Assembly (NCBI GenBank): GCA_013821455.1
Contig: JACDGS010000021.1
Coordinates: forward strand, 1 to 61,565
Direction of reading: 5' to 3'
From: Chthoniobacterales bacterium
Lineage (GTDB): Bacteria > Verrucomicrobiota > Verrucomicrobiia > Chthoniobacterales > UBA10450
Length of the DNA: 61,565 bases
Position 1 is the stretch's first letter. Every line of letters starts with the position of its first letter. The position numbers and the translations under genes were made by a program. Below, in pieces: positions 7,311 to 16,221 of this stretch. The notes below the pieces were generated by a model. It was not told the origin of the DNA and did not search any database. It saw nothing but the letters and a program-made list of their open reading frames with translations.

Positions 7311-8180
7311 TTATCCTCCGGGCTTTCCTGTTTTCGGTGCGCCCGGAGGCGCGACGCTTCCCGGCGTGGGGCCTGGTGGCGGTTCGCCGGGAGGCCGAGC
7401 GAGCGCAGGGGGCGCGCTTTGGGTACCAGAAAGTTCCATCCGCTCTTTCAGCCACGCCTGATAGTCCTCTGGAGTGTCGACGACGAGCATGCCTTTCATC
7501 CCGTAATGTCCGAGTCCGCAAAGCTGACCGCAGACGACTTCGTATTGGCCGGTCTTGATCGGCTTGAACCACATCGGGATGATCTGGCCAGGGATGGCGT
7601 CCTGCGCGATGCGCATGCCGGGCAGGCAAAAATTGTGGATCACGTCCTTCGAGGAGACGTCGATGATGACGTTACGATCAATGGGCACGTGGAGTTCGCC
7701 TAACGCCGTTAGGTCGTCCTTGGACGCCGGATCGGAGGGGTCGAGGCCTAACGGGTTGGTATTCGTGACCAGATCGATGGCGCGTCGGCCGAAGACGCCG
7801 TCAGGTCCGGGGAGGTGGAAATTCCAGTTGAACTGCTGCCCCACGGCGTGGACGAGGATGGCGTCTTTCGCCGGCGGGAAATCGTTGACGCGTTTCGCCC
7901 AGAGCGGAACGGCAAACCCAATCAGAAGCACGGCCTCGATCAGGACGACGGCAAATTCCAAATGCGTCGAGATGCCGCTGGTCACGCCCTCGTGGCTCGC
8001 GACGGGGTTCCGGCCTTTGCGAAAACGGAGCAGGACGTAAACGAAAAAAGCCGACCACCCGAGGAAGAGCGCGCCCATGAACCAATGGCAAAACTCGATG
8101 ATGTGATCGATCTGGTAGCCGTGGGCCGAGGCGTTAGGGGGCTGCCCGATTAGCTCGTTAATCAGAGCGAGGCTAGTCAT
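7311..8180 (-). CDS. coxB: Cytochrome c oxidase subunit II
   Basis: Protein of 289 aa carrying the CuA centre that takes electrons from cytochrome c. Two N-terminal membrane segments (about residues 28-50 and 73-93) precede a cupredoxin domain. The CuA motif C-x3-C-x3-H-x2-M is intact in CGQLCGLGHYGM, with the upstream His in KDVIHNFCLPGMR. The aromatic QQFNWNF loop for electron entry is also present. The last 40 residues are Pro/Gly-rich and look disordered. A degenerate motif dyad (7699-7713) lies in the coding sequence. The gene overlaps the upstream small gene by 8 bp. Confidence 0.95.
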   Translation of the reverse strand: MTSLALINELIGQPPNASAHGYQIDHIIEFCHWFMGALFLGWSAFFVYVLLRFRKGRNPVASHEGVTSGISTHLEFAVVLIEAVLLIGFAVPLWAKRVNDFPPAKDAILVHAVGQQFNWNFHLPGPDGVFGRRAIDLVTNTNPLGLDPSDPASKDDLTALGELHVPIDRNVIIDVSSKDVIHNFCLPGMRIAQDAIPGQIIPMWFKPIKTGQYEVVCGQLCGLGHYGMKGMLVVDTPEDYQAWLKERMELSGTQSAPPALARPPGEPPPGPTPGSVAPPGAPKTGKPGG

Positions 8181-8433
8181 ATTTCTCCAGGTCCTCGTCG
8201 ATCAATTGCTCGTGCGGCTCCAGCGGAATACCGGCGTGCCGCCAAAGGTGGACGCCGAAAGCGCTGACGCCGCCGAGAACGGACATGACCGCGCCGATCA
8301 TGACCCAGATGGCGACGGCCATGTGCGCGGTGGTTTTGGAATCCTTCCCGGCCATGCAAGTGGCGCAGGCCAGGGCCTGACCGGTGGGCGAGGCGAGGAT
8401 GATTGCGAGAAGAACGAATAGTTTTGTTTTCAT
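8173..8433 (-). CDS. Small exported or membrane protein of the oxidase operon
   Basis: Protein of 86 aa. A signal-peptide-like N-terminus (MKTKLFVLLAIILAS...QALAC) is followed by a CATCMAG patch and one membrane segment (VAIWVMIGAVMSVLGGVSAFG), then an acidic tail. The Cys directly after the ALA stretch could be a lipobox or a thiol pair (CATC). Its ATG overlaps the stop of the next upstream gene (ATGA at 8433) and its end overlaps coxB. I do not recognise a named family; the position implies a role in oxidase assembly. Confidence 0.75.
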   Translation of the reverse strand: MKTKLFVLLAIILASPTGQALACATCMAGKDSKTTAHMAVAIWVMIGAVMSVLGGVSAFGVHLWRHAGIPLEPHEQLIDEDLEKYD

Positions 8434-8642
8434 CAAAGCAAACGGAGCCGCTTCATTTTCCGCCAGAACCAGCAGCCGTAAATAATCAGCGCCACCGCCG
8501 CGGCAAAAGAAATGCCCGCGCCGACGGTGTAAGAAGGAATGGAGGGGCCGAGGCTGTTGACCCAAAGGCACCAGATTCCGATCCCAAACGCGAGCAGAGT
8601 CGAGAAGGTAATGAAGACGATGTGAAAGCCTTTGAGTGACAT
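8433..8642 (-). CDS. Small two-helix membrane protein of the oxidase operon
   Basis: Protein of 69 aa with two hydrophobic helices (about 8-30 and 41-60) and a basic end (WRKMKRLRLL). It follows the subunit IV gene directly (TAG then ATG, no gap) and overlaps the next gene by ATGA. The size and place resemble the poorly conserved small subunits of bacterial aa3 oxidases. No family is recognised. Confidence 0.7.
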   Translation of the reverse strand: MSLKGFHIVFITFSTLLAFGIGIWCLWVNSLGPSIPSYTVGAGISFAAAVALIIYGCWFWRKMKRLRLL

Positions 8643-8984
8643 CTAGTGTGTGATCGGATCGTACCAAGCGAGATAGGTTAGCCAGAAGAGCGCGAAGACG
8701 AAAATGCCGGTGAAGACCAGGACGCGGTAAATGAGTTTCTTCTCGGCGGAGAGGTGCATGAAAATGTAAGCGACCAAGCCGGCCTTGAAAGTCGCCAGGA
8801 CCATAGCCACCGCGATGTTCGCCTTTTGCGAGCCGAAATTGACGTAGGAAAGAAAGACCGTCAGTCCAGTGCAAACGAGGAGCGTGGCACCGACGAGGAG
8901 ATAACCGCGCACATGGTTGCTGACGTCGTGCGCGTAATGCTCGGTCTCGTGATCGACCGGCTCGGTGGTGGGCGGGTTATTCAT
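8643..8984 (-). CDS. Cytochrome c oxidase subunit IV (prokaryotic type)
   Basis: Protein of 113 aa with three membrane segments. The middle one contains the family pattern NIAVAMVLATFKAGLVAYIFMHL, typical of the short subunit IV (CtaF/CoxD-like) of bacterial oxidases. A soluble His/Glu-rich N-terminus precedes it. It starts 3 bp after the coxC stop and sits in the normal operon position. Confidence 0.88.
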   Translation of the reverse strand: MNNPPTTEPVDHETEHYAHDVSNHVRGYLLVGATLLVCTGLTVFLSYVNFGSQKANIAVAMVLATFKAGLVAYIFMHLSAEKKLIYRVLVFTGIFVFALFWLTYLAWYDPITH

Positions 8985-8987
8985 GAG

Positions 8988-9860
8988 TTAGAGCAGGTAG
9001 AAGAGCGGGAAAACAAAAATCCAAACCAGATCTACAAAGTGCCAGAACAAGCCCGCGACCTCAACTCGATTCGCGAGATGCTCGGGATTTTGCCGATAAG
9101 TGATACCGCCGAAAAAGAAAAGGTAAGTGAACACGATGACGCCACCGAGAACGTGCAATCCGTGCAGTCCGGTAATCGTAAAATAGGTCGCGAAGTAGTT
9201 GTTGTGGGTCGGTAAGAACATTGTCGCGCGTTCGACGTCGGCTTTCTCTATCGTCGCGACATGCTCAGTCGGCGGAACGAAGAAGAAGTGCGGCCGGTCC
9301 ATCTTCGGATCGGTCGGATCGGTGTAAACCACATCGAGTCCGACTTCGTATTCCTTGATCTTGGGATCATCGAGCGCGGCTTCGTTATGCAGATGTCCCG
9401 TGATCTCGACGCGCGGCGGCAGCCCTTCCGCGAGAAGGTGTTTGTTGCCGAGATAGCGCTCGTATTTTTCCAGCGAGCTGGTTTTGAGGTAGGCGCCGAA
9501 GTGATCGTATTTCTGCGGCCATTCGTAGCCCAGTTTCACCACCAGGAAGATGACCCCACAAAGAATGGTGATCGCCATGTAAACCCTGTATCTAGAATAG
9601 CGTCGCATCTTCAGCGACGCCCAGGCGAGGACGACTGTAACGGAAGAGAAGATCAGGACCGCGGTGTTAAAGGTTCCAACTGGAACGTTAAGCAGACCGT
9701 GCGGCCAATAGCCAGGCTCGGCATCGAGCCGCAGGAAAATATAAGCGGAAAACAAACCGCCGAAGAGCATCACTTCCGACGCGAGAAAGAGCCAAATACC
9801 GACTTTGGCGTTCCAAAGTCCCGTATCGGGCCGCGCAGTAACTGTATAGGGAATTTCCAT
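8988..9860 (-). CDS. coxC: Cytochrome c oxidase subunit III with a soluble insert
   Basis: Protein of 290 aa. The N-terminus (KVGIWLFLASEVMLFGGLFSAY) and C-terminal block (NNYFATYFTITGLHGLHVLGG...LFWHFVDLVWIFVFPL) are classic subunit III. Between membrane segments 3 and 4 there is a charged soluble stretch of about 80 residues (around 110-205), where usual subunits have a short loop. A motif copy (9872-9879) lies in the leader. The insert makes this one of the less standard members of the operon. Confidence 0.93.
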   Translation of the reverse strand: MEIPYTVTARPDTGLWNAKVGIWLFLASEVMLFGGLFSAYIFLRLDAEPGYWPHGLLNVPVGTFNTAVLIFSSVTVVLAWASLKMRRYSRYRVYMAITILCGVIFLVVKLGYEWPQKYDHFGAYLKTSSLEKYERYLGNKHLLAEGLPPRVEITGHLHNEAALDDPKIKEYEVGLDVVYTDPTDPKMDRPHFFFVPPTEHVATIEKADVERATMFLPTHNNYFATYFTITGLHGLHVLGGVIVFTYLFFFGGITYRQNPEHLANRVEVAGLFWHFVDLVWIFVFPLFYLL

Positions 9861-9886
9861 TTATCTAAATCTCGTTAGGAAAGAAG

Positions 9887-9972
9887 GACAGGATTTACGG
9901 GATTAACAGGATGGGGGAAAGACTTAGGCGGCTCTTCTTTTTCTTCATCCAGTAAATCCTGTTAATCCTGTC
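9887..9972. repeat. AGGATTAACAGGAT-type inverted repeat, copy 1
   Basis: GACAGGATTTACGGGATTAA at the left and the near-complement ending GTTAATCCTGTC at the right, around a 30-bp centre. It lies between coxA and coxC. The same family is seen at 26243-26330 and as a half copy at 53696-53730. Confidence 0.75.
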
Positions 9973-9983
9973 TAAAAATCAAT

Positions 9984-11864
9984 TCAATGTCCCAGCGACA
10001 TAGTCGGCTCGTGCAGCACGCGCTCGCCTTCTTTAATCGGCTCCGTCTGCATCGTGTAATCCTTGTCCCGGCCGGGCAGGCTGTACTCATAAGGCCCGCG
10101 ATAAACGACCGGCGCTTCAAGGAAGTTGCCGTGCGGCGGTGGCGACGGCGCGGTCCATTCGAGCGTGGTCGCCTCCCAAGGATTGTCGTTCACCTTTTCG
10201 CCGCGCCAGATGCTCCAAAAGAAATTGATGATGAAAGGGATTTGCGCGACTCCCATGACCCACGCCGCGATCGAGATCGGCAGGTTCCAATGGAAACCGC
10301 TCACGCCCCAGACCTTCTCTGAAGCGAGCGTCCAACCTTGCCCGCCGTCGTACCAGCGGCGATGCATCCCGAGCATGCCCTGCAAAAACATCGGCAGGAA
10401 AATGCAGTTCATGCAAACTAGCGAAGGCCAGAAATGCACGTGCCCCCAGAAGTCGCTCATCTTTCTTCCGGTCGCTTTCGGGAACCAATAATAGACGCCC
10501 GCAAAGACCGCGAAGATCGTTCCCGGCGCGACGATGTAATGGAAGTGCGCGATGACATAGTAAGTGTCGTGCAGGTAGAGATCGGCCGAATTAAAGGCCA
10601 GCGGAATTCCCGTTAGGCCACCGATCCCAAACATCGGCAAAAAGGCCGTCGCGAAAAGCATCGGCACCGTAAACCGAATCGATCCGCCCCAGAGCGAGAT
10701 GAAAAACGCGCTTAGGATAATGACCGACGGAATGGAGATGATCATCGTCGTCGTTTGGAAAAACGCGCTTACCACTGTGCCCATGCCGGTGAGCCACATG
10801 TGATGTGCCCACACGATGAAAGACAAAAAGCCAAGAACGAGCGCGGCAAAAACTAACGACTTGTAGCCCCAGAGCGGCTTCCGCGTGTTATTCGCGAGAA
10901 TCTCCGCCACGATTCCCATGCCGGGCAGAATGAGCACATACACTTCCGGGTGCCCGAGGAACCAAAAGAGATGCTGCCAGAGCAACGGACTCCCACCGCC
11001 GCTGATCGAGACCGCCGCGCCATTCACGATGAGCCCGCTTGGCAAAAAGAAGCTCGTCCCCGCGACGCGATCCATCAGCTGCATGACGATCGCGGACTCC
11101 AGCGGAGGAAAAGCGAGCAGCAACAAAAACGCCGTGACAAACTGCGCCCAAACAAAGAACGGCAGCCGCATCCAGGTCATGCCTTTTGCGCGCAACTGGA
11201 TGATCGTCGCGATAAAATTCACCGCGCCTAACAATGACGAAGTGATGAGCATGATGAACGCAATCAACCAGAGCGTCTGGCCGTTGAAGATGACATGATA
11301 GGTTGGCCCTTTATCCGCGATATCGGAGAGCGGCGTATAGGAAGTCCAGCCGCCCTTAGCCGCGCCGCCTGGCACGAAGAAGCTCACCAGCATAACAATG
11401 CCACCGGCAAAAAACGCCTGATAACTCGCCATATTGATCTTCGGGAAAGTCATATCCGGCGCGCCGATTTGCAGCGGCACCACGAAATTCCCAAAGGCCG
11501 CAAACGCCACCGGCACGATGCCAAGGAAAATCATGATCGTGCCGTGCATCGCGCCTAACGAGTTGTAAAACTCCGGCGTCATCACGCCGTTGTTCATCGC
11601 GCCCTGGCCGAGGACGTTCTCAATCAGCGTCCCGATCACCGGCAAGCGTGTTCCCGGGAAAGCGAGCTGCCAGCGCATCAGCATCATCAGGAGAAATCCG
11701 AAGAAGAGAAAAATCAGCCCCGAAATCAGATACTGCAGGCCGATGACTTTATGGTCGGTCGAGAAAACGTATTTGCGCAAAAACGACAGCTCGTGGTGAT
11801 CGTGCTCGTCGTGCGGATGAGAGTCGTGGGCGGCGTGCGTGGAGACCGAAGAAGAAACGTCCAT
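9984..11864 (-). CDS. coxA: Cytochrome c oxidase subunit I (aa3 type)
   Basis: Protein of about 626 aa with twelve-plus membrane segments; it reduces oxygen at the heme a3-CuB site and pumps protons. The CuB and Tyr motif HPEVYVLILPG, the two CuB histidines in WAHHMW, and the heme ligands in HDTYYVIAHFHYI are all present, as is the K-channel region. The first 40 residues are rich in His and Asp (HAAHDSHPHDEHDHHE). The ATG at 11864 was chosen; a TTG seven codons upstream (11885) keeps the frame, and neither has a clear ribosome site. It is the first gene of the operon. Confidence 0.95.
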   Translation of the reverse strand: MDVSSSVSTHAAHDSHPHDEHDHHELSFLRKYVFSTDHKVIGLQYLISGLIFLFFGFLLMMLMRWQLAFPGTRLPVIGTLIENVLGQGAMNNGVMTPEFYNSLGAMHGTIMIFLGIVPVAFAAFGNFVVPLQIGAPDMTFPKINMASYQAFFAGGIVMLVSFFVPGGAAKGGWTSYTPLSDIADKGPTYHVIFNGQTLWLIAFIMLITSSLLGAVNFIATIIQLRAKGMTWMRLPFFVWAQFVTAFLLLLAFPPLESAIVMQLMDRVAGTSFFLPSGLIVNGAAVSISGGGSPLLWQHLFWFLGHPEVYVLILPGMGIVAEILANNTRKPLWGYKSLVFAALVLGFLSFIVWAHHMWLTGMGTVVSAFFQTTTMIISIPSVIILSAFFISLWGGSIRFTVPMLFATAFLPMFGIGGLTGIPLAFNSADLYLHDTYYVIAHFHYIVAPGTIFAVFAGVYYWFPKATGRKMSDFWGHVHFWPSLVCMNCIFLPMFLQGMLGMHRRWYDGGQGWTLASEKVWGVSGFHWNLPISIAAWVMGVAQIPFIINFFWSIWRGEKVNDNPWEATTLEWTAPSPPPHGNFLEAPVVYRGPYEYSLPGRDKDYTMQTEPIKEGERVLHEPTMSLGH

Positions 11865-11998
11865 GGTTTGCGTGGTGACACTCAATATGCGCTGGAAGTT
11901 TTCAAGAAGAAAGATGCGAATTGCAGCGAAACGATACGAAATTCCGGCAGCTCCACTCGCGCCGAGCCGCGGCCTGAGTCTTGCTTTTCTCTGGACGT

Positions 11999-12388
11999 AT
12001 GAAGGAAAGCTTAAAAATCCTCGCGGTCGAAGACGAGACGGCGGTCGCCCAACTCCTGGCTTTGGTGCTGTGCGGTCCGACCTGCCGGGTCACGACCGCG
12101 TGCAACGGCGCGCAGGCGTTGAAGAAAATCGCCGCGGCTAGCCAACCGTTCGACGTTGTCATCACCGATCACCAGATGCCGCAGGGCACCGGCCTGGAAT
12201 TGGTGCGCGAGCTGCGGGCGCATCATTTCGGCGGAAAGATCGCCGTTCTTTCGGCGCATTTAAACGATCAAAACATCCATGCCTACGAAGACCTCCATGT
12301 GGACCTGATGCTTTCCAAGCCCTTCGACGTCGACGAGCTCCGCCACGCCATCGACGTTCTCGTGGGCGAAGACTCGCTCGCCGCCTAG
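11999..12388 (+). CDS. Stand-alone CheY-like receiver domain protein
   Basis: Protein of 129 aa made only of a receiver domain. The acidic pair VEDE, the phospho-acceptor Asp in VVITDHQMP, the Ser in VLSAH and the Lys in LSKPF are all in place, so it should be phosphorylatable. There is no output domain and no kinase gene nearby. The ATG at 11999 was preferred over an in-frame TTG at 11981. It is divergent from the oxidase operon with about 130 bp between, which could hold promoters for both. Confidence 0.85.
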   Translation: MKESLKILAVEDETAVAQLLALVLCGPTCRVTTACNGAQALKKIAAASQPFDVVITDHQMPQGTGLELVRELRAHHFGGKIAVLSAHLNDQNIHAYEDLHVDLMLSKPFDVDELRHAIDVLVGEDSLAA

Positions 12389-12465
12389 CCCCCGCGTTCG
12401 GCCGTTGGCCTAACGAATAAAGGACTACGTCCTCGCGCAAACCGCCTAACGAGTATAGGTCTGCC

Positions 12466-13887
12466 CTACTTTATTTTTACCGGCGCGACCACGAGGTCGA
12501 ACGTCTTCAGCGTTCCATCCGGATTCGTCCCCGTCGCGTTCGAGTTATCCGCGGCCGAGAAATAAAACCGTCCGCCGTAGTAGGCAAACCCGCTGTAATC
12601 CCCGTAATCCACTCCGCTGCGGGCGTCGTTGTCGTTCGAGGCCGCGAGCGAGAGGCGGACGTTGTGCTCGAAAGTCACTCCGCCATCGCGGCTCACCGTC
12701 GCGTAGATCATGATGTCGTCGTTAGGCACGCCATTGGTGTCGCCCGGGCCGTGGTCGCCGAAATCGTTGCGCGCGTCGTACCACGCGAGCCCGATTTTTC
12801 CCGTCGTCGGATCGAGCGAGATCTTCGGGTTGAACTGACTGTTCGTCCCGGCATCGTCATTCACCCGCGTCGAAGTGCTCCAGGTCGTTCCATTGTCGTC
12901 GGAATAGCGCAGGTTGATATCCAGATCGTTACTTTCCTGCGGTTCCTCCGAGACGTAAATGAAATAGAGCCGGCCGTGATGCGGCCCGTTCGTCCGGTCC
13001 CATGCCAGCCCGGCCTCGGCGTCGACCGAGCGCCCCGATTGCGCCGGAATGTAATCGAAGCCACCGACATTGGTTGTCTGGAGCACTTGCGCCGGCCCGA
13101 ATCCCGCCGGCCCGAGGCCATCAGGATCGAGCGCTGCATAGATTGTGGCAGGACCTTCGCCGCCGGTAGGATTTTGAAAGACGACATAGACTTGGCCATC
13201 CGGCCCGACCGAAGTATCGCCATAATCACCGGCGCGGTTACTCCCCGGAATCCCTTGCGCGGCCGAGAAAGTTCCGACCTGCCCCAAACCCGTTACCGCC
13301 GCGCCGCTCGCCTGGATGGTTCCATCAAAACTCGTCCAGGAAATCCAAACGCTGCCGGAGCCAGTCGAGATGGAAGGTTGATCGCCACCGACTGCCTGCC
13401 CAGCCGCGGCCAGACTCTTATAAGGCATCACCGGCAACCCTCGAGGCAACGAAGTAAGAAAAGGCAACGGTTGAAAAGTCGCGCCCCCATCGGTCGAGAT
13501 CGCCGCTTTGATCGCGATGTCCGACGAGAGATAGGCGAGGAAGATATTTCCGAAATCATCCGAAGCGAGTTGCGCATCACAGCAGGCAAAGCCTAACGAG
13601 TCGCCATTCGCGATTATATTATGCTGCCAGGTCTTTCCACCATCCGTGCTCCAGCTATGGAAAAGCGCGTTCGCATCCAGGTTCGAGAGCGTGGTGATGA
13701 GTTTGGGATTGGTATGACTCACCGCTACACAAGTCTCGGATTCGTTCCCGCGACTGACACTCACATCCACTTCTTTCAATCCGCCGCTGGCGCCTTCGCG
13801 CTCCGGCGCGCGCAAAGGCACTTGCGCGAGCGCGGCAGTCAAACCCAGTTGCGTGCAGAAAAGCAGGACCGCGGAAAAGATTTTCAT
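12466..13887 (-). CDS. Secreted BNR/Asp-box repeat protein (sialidase-like beta-propeller)
   Basis: Protein of 473 aa with an N-terminal signal peptide (MKIFSAVLLFCTQLGLTAALA). Asp-box motifs S-x-D-x-G-x-T-W/F recur: STDGGKTW near 80, STDGGATF near 130, SDDNGTTW near 325, SRDGGVTF near 395. This fits a six-bladed exo-sialidase-type propeller. The arginine triad of true sialidases cannot be confirmed, so enzymatic function is open. The start at 13887 was chosen for its signal peptide; the frame opens 9 bases earlier. Confidence 0.8.
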   Translation of the reverse strand: MKIFSAVLLFCTQLGLTAALAQVPLRAPEREGASGGLKEVDVSVSRGNESETCVAVSHTNPKLITTLSNLDANALFHSWSTDGGKTWQHNIIANGDSLGFACCDAQLASDDFGNIFLAYLSSDIAIKAAISTDGGATFQPLPFLTSLPRGLPVMPYKSLAAAGQAVGGDQPSISTGSGSVWISWTSFDGTIQASGAAVTGLGQVGTFSAAQGIPGSNRAGDYGDTSVGPDGQVYVVFQNPTGGEGPATIYAALDPDGLGPAGFGPAQVLQTTNVGGFDYIPAQSGRSVDAEAGLAWDRTNGPHHGRLYFIYVSEEPQESNDLDINLRYSDDNGTTWSTSTRVNDDAGTNSQFNPKISLDPTTGKIGLAWYDARNDFGDHGPGDTNGVPNDDIMIYATVSRDGGVTFEHNVRLSLAASNDNDARSGVDYGDYSGFAYYGGRFYFSAADNSNATGTNPDGTLKTFDLVVAPVKIK

Positions 13888-14017
13888 GGTCAGCACGCTG
13901 AGAATTCGCCCAAAGGTCGCAACTGACTTTTAGGTAAGGAATCATCTTTTTCACGACCCCGGCCCGGGCGGAGAAGAGACGTGCCTTTCCCTATATCTGG
14001 CCGATAGTCCGCGGCTT

Positions 14018-15298
14018 ATGCCCTTCCGCTCTTTCGGTCTCGACGACCGTATTCATCAAGCCATCAAGGAAGCCGGTTACACTGAACCGACTCCTATCCA
14101 AACCGCAGCCATTCCCGAGATCCTCGCGGGTCGCGACGTGATCGGCATTGCGCAAACCGGCACCGGTAAGACGGCGGCCTTCGTCCTCCCCATTCTTACT
14201 CAACTCGTCAATCGTGCCCGGGGAAATCAACGTCCCGGCATGCGCGCCCTGATCGTCGCGCCGACGCGCGAGCTGGTCGTGCAGATCGAGGAAAACGTGC
14301 GCGCCTACGCGAAGCACCTGCCGCTGCGAATGGCGACCGTTTACGGCGGCGTGAGCGAGCGTCCGCAGATCGCGGCGCTGCGTGCCGGAGTAGAGTTAGT
14401 CGTCGCGACACCGGGCCGCTTGATCGACCTCATGGAGCAACGCCAGACTAACTTTTCCGGCGTCGAATTTCTGGTCCTCGATGAAGCCGACCGGATGCTC
14501 GACATGGGATTCCTCCCGCCCATTAGAACGATCGTTAGGGCGTTGCCCGCGAAACGGCAGACCTTACTTTTCTCGGCTTCCTTCTCACGAGAAATCGAAG
14601 CACTCACAAAAGAGTTTCAACATAGTCCGAAAGTCATAGAGATTGGCCGTCGCGCTAATCCCGCCGACACCGTGACGCAGTGGGTTTACGAGGTGCGCCC
14701 GCACCTTAAACCCGCTCTCCTGCAACATCTCCTGGCTAATCCTGACTACGATACCGTCCTTGTTTTTACCCGCACCAAACACGGCGCCGATCGCGTCGCG
14801 CGTCGTCTTGAGAGCAGCGGCATTAAAGTAGGAACGATCCATTCCAATCGTTCGCAAAATCAGCGACTGCGGGCGTTGAAGGATTTCAAATCCGGCGCGG
14901 TGCGCGTCCTCGTTGCGACCGATGTGGCCGCGCGCGGGATCGACGTCGATGGTATCTCGCATGTCGTTAACTACGATTTTCCCATGCACTCGGAGGACTA
15001 TGTGCACCGCATCGGCCGGACCGGTCGCGCGCACGCGGTCGGCGATGCCATTAGCTTCATCACACCCGAAGACCAGGGTCCGCTTCGCTCGCTCGAACGG
15101 TTCATCGGGCGCGGCATAGTCCGCAAGCGCGCGGACGGCTTTGACTACGAAGCCGCCGCGGCGCCACGCGAGGAAAACCGTCGTCCACCGCAAGGCAGCG
15201 GTGCGCCTAACGAGTATAACTCTAATCCGCGTCCACGTCCCAGCGGCTTCCGCCCGGCCGGACGGCGTGGTGGTGGTGGTCGTCGTCGTGCGCGATGA
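14018..15298 (+). CDS. DEAD-box RNA helicase (RhlE-like)
   Basis: Protein of 426 aa. The motifs occur in order: F-x-x-Q (PTPIQTAAIP), Walker A AQTGTGKT, PTRELV, TPGR, DEAD (VLDEADRMLDMGF), SAS (here SAS, not SAT), VATDVAARGID and HRIGRTGR. The C-terminal 50 residues are Arg/Gly/Pro-rich (RPAGRRGGGGRRRAR), usual for RNA-binding tails of RhlE/DeaD proteins. It is likely to act in RNA remodelling or ribosome assembly. Its TGA overlaps the ATG of the next gene. Confidence 0.92.
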   Translation: MPFRSFGLDDRIHQAIKEAGYTEPTPIQTAAIPEILAGRDVIGIAQTGTGKTAAFVLPILTQLVNRARGNQRPGMRALIVAPTRELVVQIEENVRAYAKHLPLRMATVYGGVSERPQIAALRAGVELVVATPGRLIDLMEQRQTNFSGVEFLVLDEADRMLDMGFLPPIRTIVRALPAKRQTLLFSASFSREIEALTKEFQHSPKVIEIGRRANPADTVTQWVYEVRPHLKPALLQHLLANPDYDTVLVFTRTKHGADRVARRLESSGIKVGTIHSNRSQNQRLRALKDFKSGAVRVLVATDVAARGIDVDGISHVVNYDFPMHSEDYVHRIGRTGRAHAVGDAISFITPEDQGPLRSLERFIGRGIVRKRADGFDYEAAAAPREENRRPPQGSGAPNEYNSNPRPRPSGFRPAGRRGGGGRRRAR

Positions 15299-15918
15299 AG
15301 CCAGCCGCGCTCGCCCCCGAGCAGGAGCTGGCGGCGCGCGATCCAAAACTTGGCGCTTTGATTGCGCGCGTCGGCCCATTCCCGATCAAGGCAGTTAGAC
15401 TCGTTAGGCCGCTCGACGCGCTCGCGCGGTCGATCACCTACCAGCAACTCAGCGGGAAAGCAGCCGCTACCATTTTGGGAAGAGTGCAGGCGCTCTATCC
15501 CGGCCGGAAATACTTTTCGCCGGAGTTGATCCTCGCGACGGCGGATGAGAACTTCCGCGCCGCTGGTCTTTCGCGCAACAAGACCGCCGCGCTGAAGGAC
15601 CTGGCGGCCAGGACGCTCGATGGCACTGTGCCCGGACACCGCGCGCTCGTGCGCATGGGCGACGAGGAGATCATCACTCGCCTAACGAGTGTAAGAGGTA
15701 TTGGCCGCTGGACGGTGGAAATGTTGTTGCTCTTTCACCTCGGCCGTCTCGACGTCTGGCCGGTGGATGATCTTGGTGTGCGGAAAGGTTACGCCAGGAC
15801 ATACCGGAAGAGAGTTGCGCCGACGCCGAAAGAGTTGGTCGTGATTGGCGAGCGATGGCGGCCTTATCGTTCTGTTGCTGCGTGGTACTTCTGGCGCGCG
15901 CTGGAATTTCCGGATTAA
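15295..15918 (+). CDS. DNA-3-methyladenine glycosylase II (AlkA-type HhH-GPD)
   Basis: Protein of 207 aa. The helix-hairpin-helix-Gly/Pro-Asp fold is seen as LTSVRGIGRWTVEMLLLFHLGRLDVWPVDDLG; the catalytic Asp is in PVDD. An N-terminal SITYQQLSGKAA helix is typical of the short AlkA class. It excises alkylated bases to begin base-excision repair. It is translationally coupled to the RNA helicase (ATGA), an unusual pairing. A motif copy (15681-15688) falls directly before the hairpin motif, coding Leu-Thr-Ser. Confidence 0.9.
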   Translation: MKPAALAPEQELAARDPKLGALIARVGPFPIKAVRLVRPLDALARSITYQQLSGKAAATILGRVQALYPGRKYFSPELILATADENFRAAGLSRNKTAALKDLAARTLDGTVPGHRALVRMGDEEIITRLTSVRGIGRWTVEMLLLFHLGRLDVWPVDDLGVRKGYARTYRKRVAPTPKELVVIGERWRPYRSVAAWYFWRALEFPD

Positions 15919-15950
15919 CATGCATCCCGCCAAAACGGATGACGCACATT

Positions 15951-16064
15951 GTCATCCCGAGCGGAATGGAGCGAAGCGGAATGGAGTCGAGGGACCCCGC
16001 AAGCGTTATTGTGCCTCGCCCGCCTGACATCGCTTGTGAGGTCCCTCGCTCCGCTCGGGATGAC
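15951..16064. repeat. GTCATCC...GGATGAC palindromic element, copy B
   Basis: 114 bp, beginning GTCATCCCGAGCGGAATGG and ending CCGCTCGGGATGAC, with internal GGGACCCCGCAAGCG and GAGGTCCCTCG blocks. It lies in the 303-bp gap between the glycosylase gene and the ferritin-like gene; the rest of that gap holds two operator-like palindromes and a leader. Confidence 0.8.
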
Positions 16065-16082
16065 ATCGCAATTGTAACCTAA

Positions 16083-16142
16083 GTAACAGTTCTGTTACTA
16101 AGCCAGTCACAAGCTTCCTAAGGCGAGTAACAGTCTTGTTAC
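16083..16142. promoter_or_regulatory. Pair of GTAACA-N4-TGTTAC palindromes (putative operators)
   Basis: Two perfect inverted repeats GTAACA-N4-TGTTAC, at 16083-16098 and 16127-16142, are spaced 44 bp start to start, about four helical turns. They lie 80-139 bp upstream of the ferritin-like gene. The first extends to AGTAACAG/CTGTTACT. The arrangement suits a dimeric repressor or activator bound twice on one face of the DNA. No regulator gene is adjacent. Confidence 0.6.
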
Positions 16143-16221
16143 GTTACATCGTTTGCCAGTAACCGCCGAACCTTAAAGACTGACTTCGTTTCAAACAACA
16201 ACATTCAACCTAGAAAGAGTT

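Noticed and set aside
12664-13596. 310-codon plus-strand frame
   Set aside because: Antisense shadow of the BNR-repeat protein, whose Asp-box motifs and signal peptide show the coding strand.
15951-16064. Small coding genes over the GTCATCC repeats
   Set aside because: The short frames (peptides such as PRSARDD) are the same in every copy because the DNA repeat is the same; no start site or codon signal.
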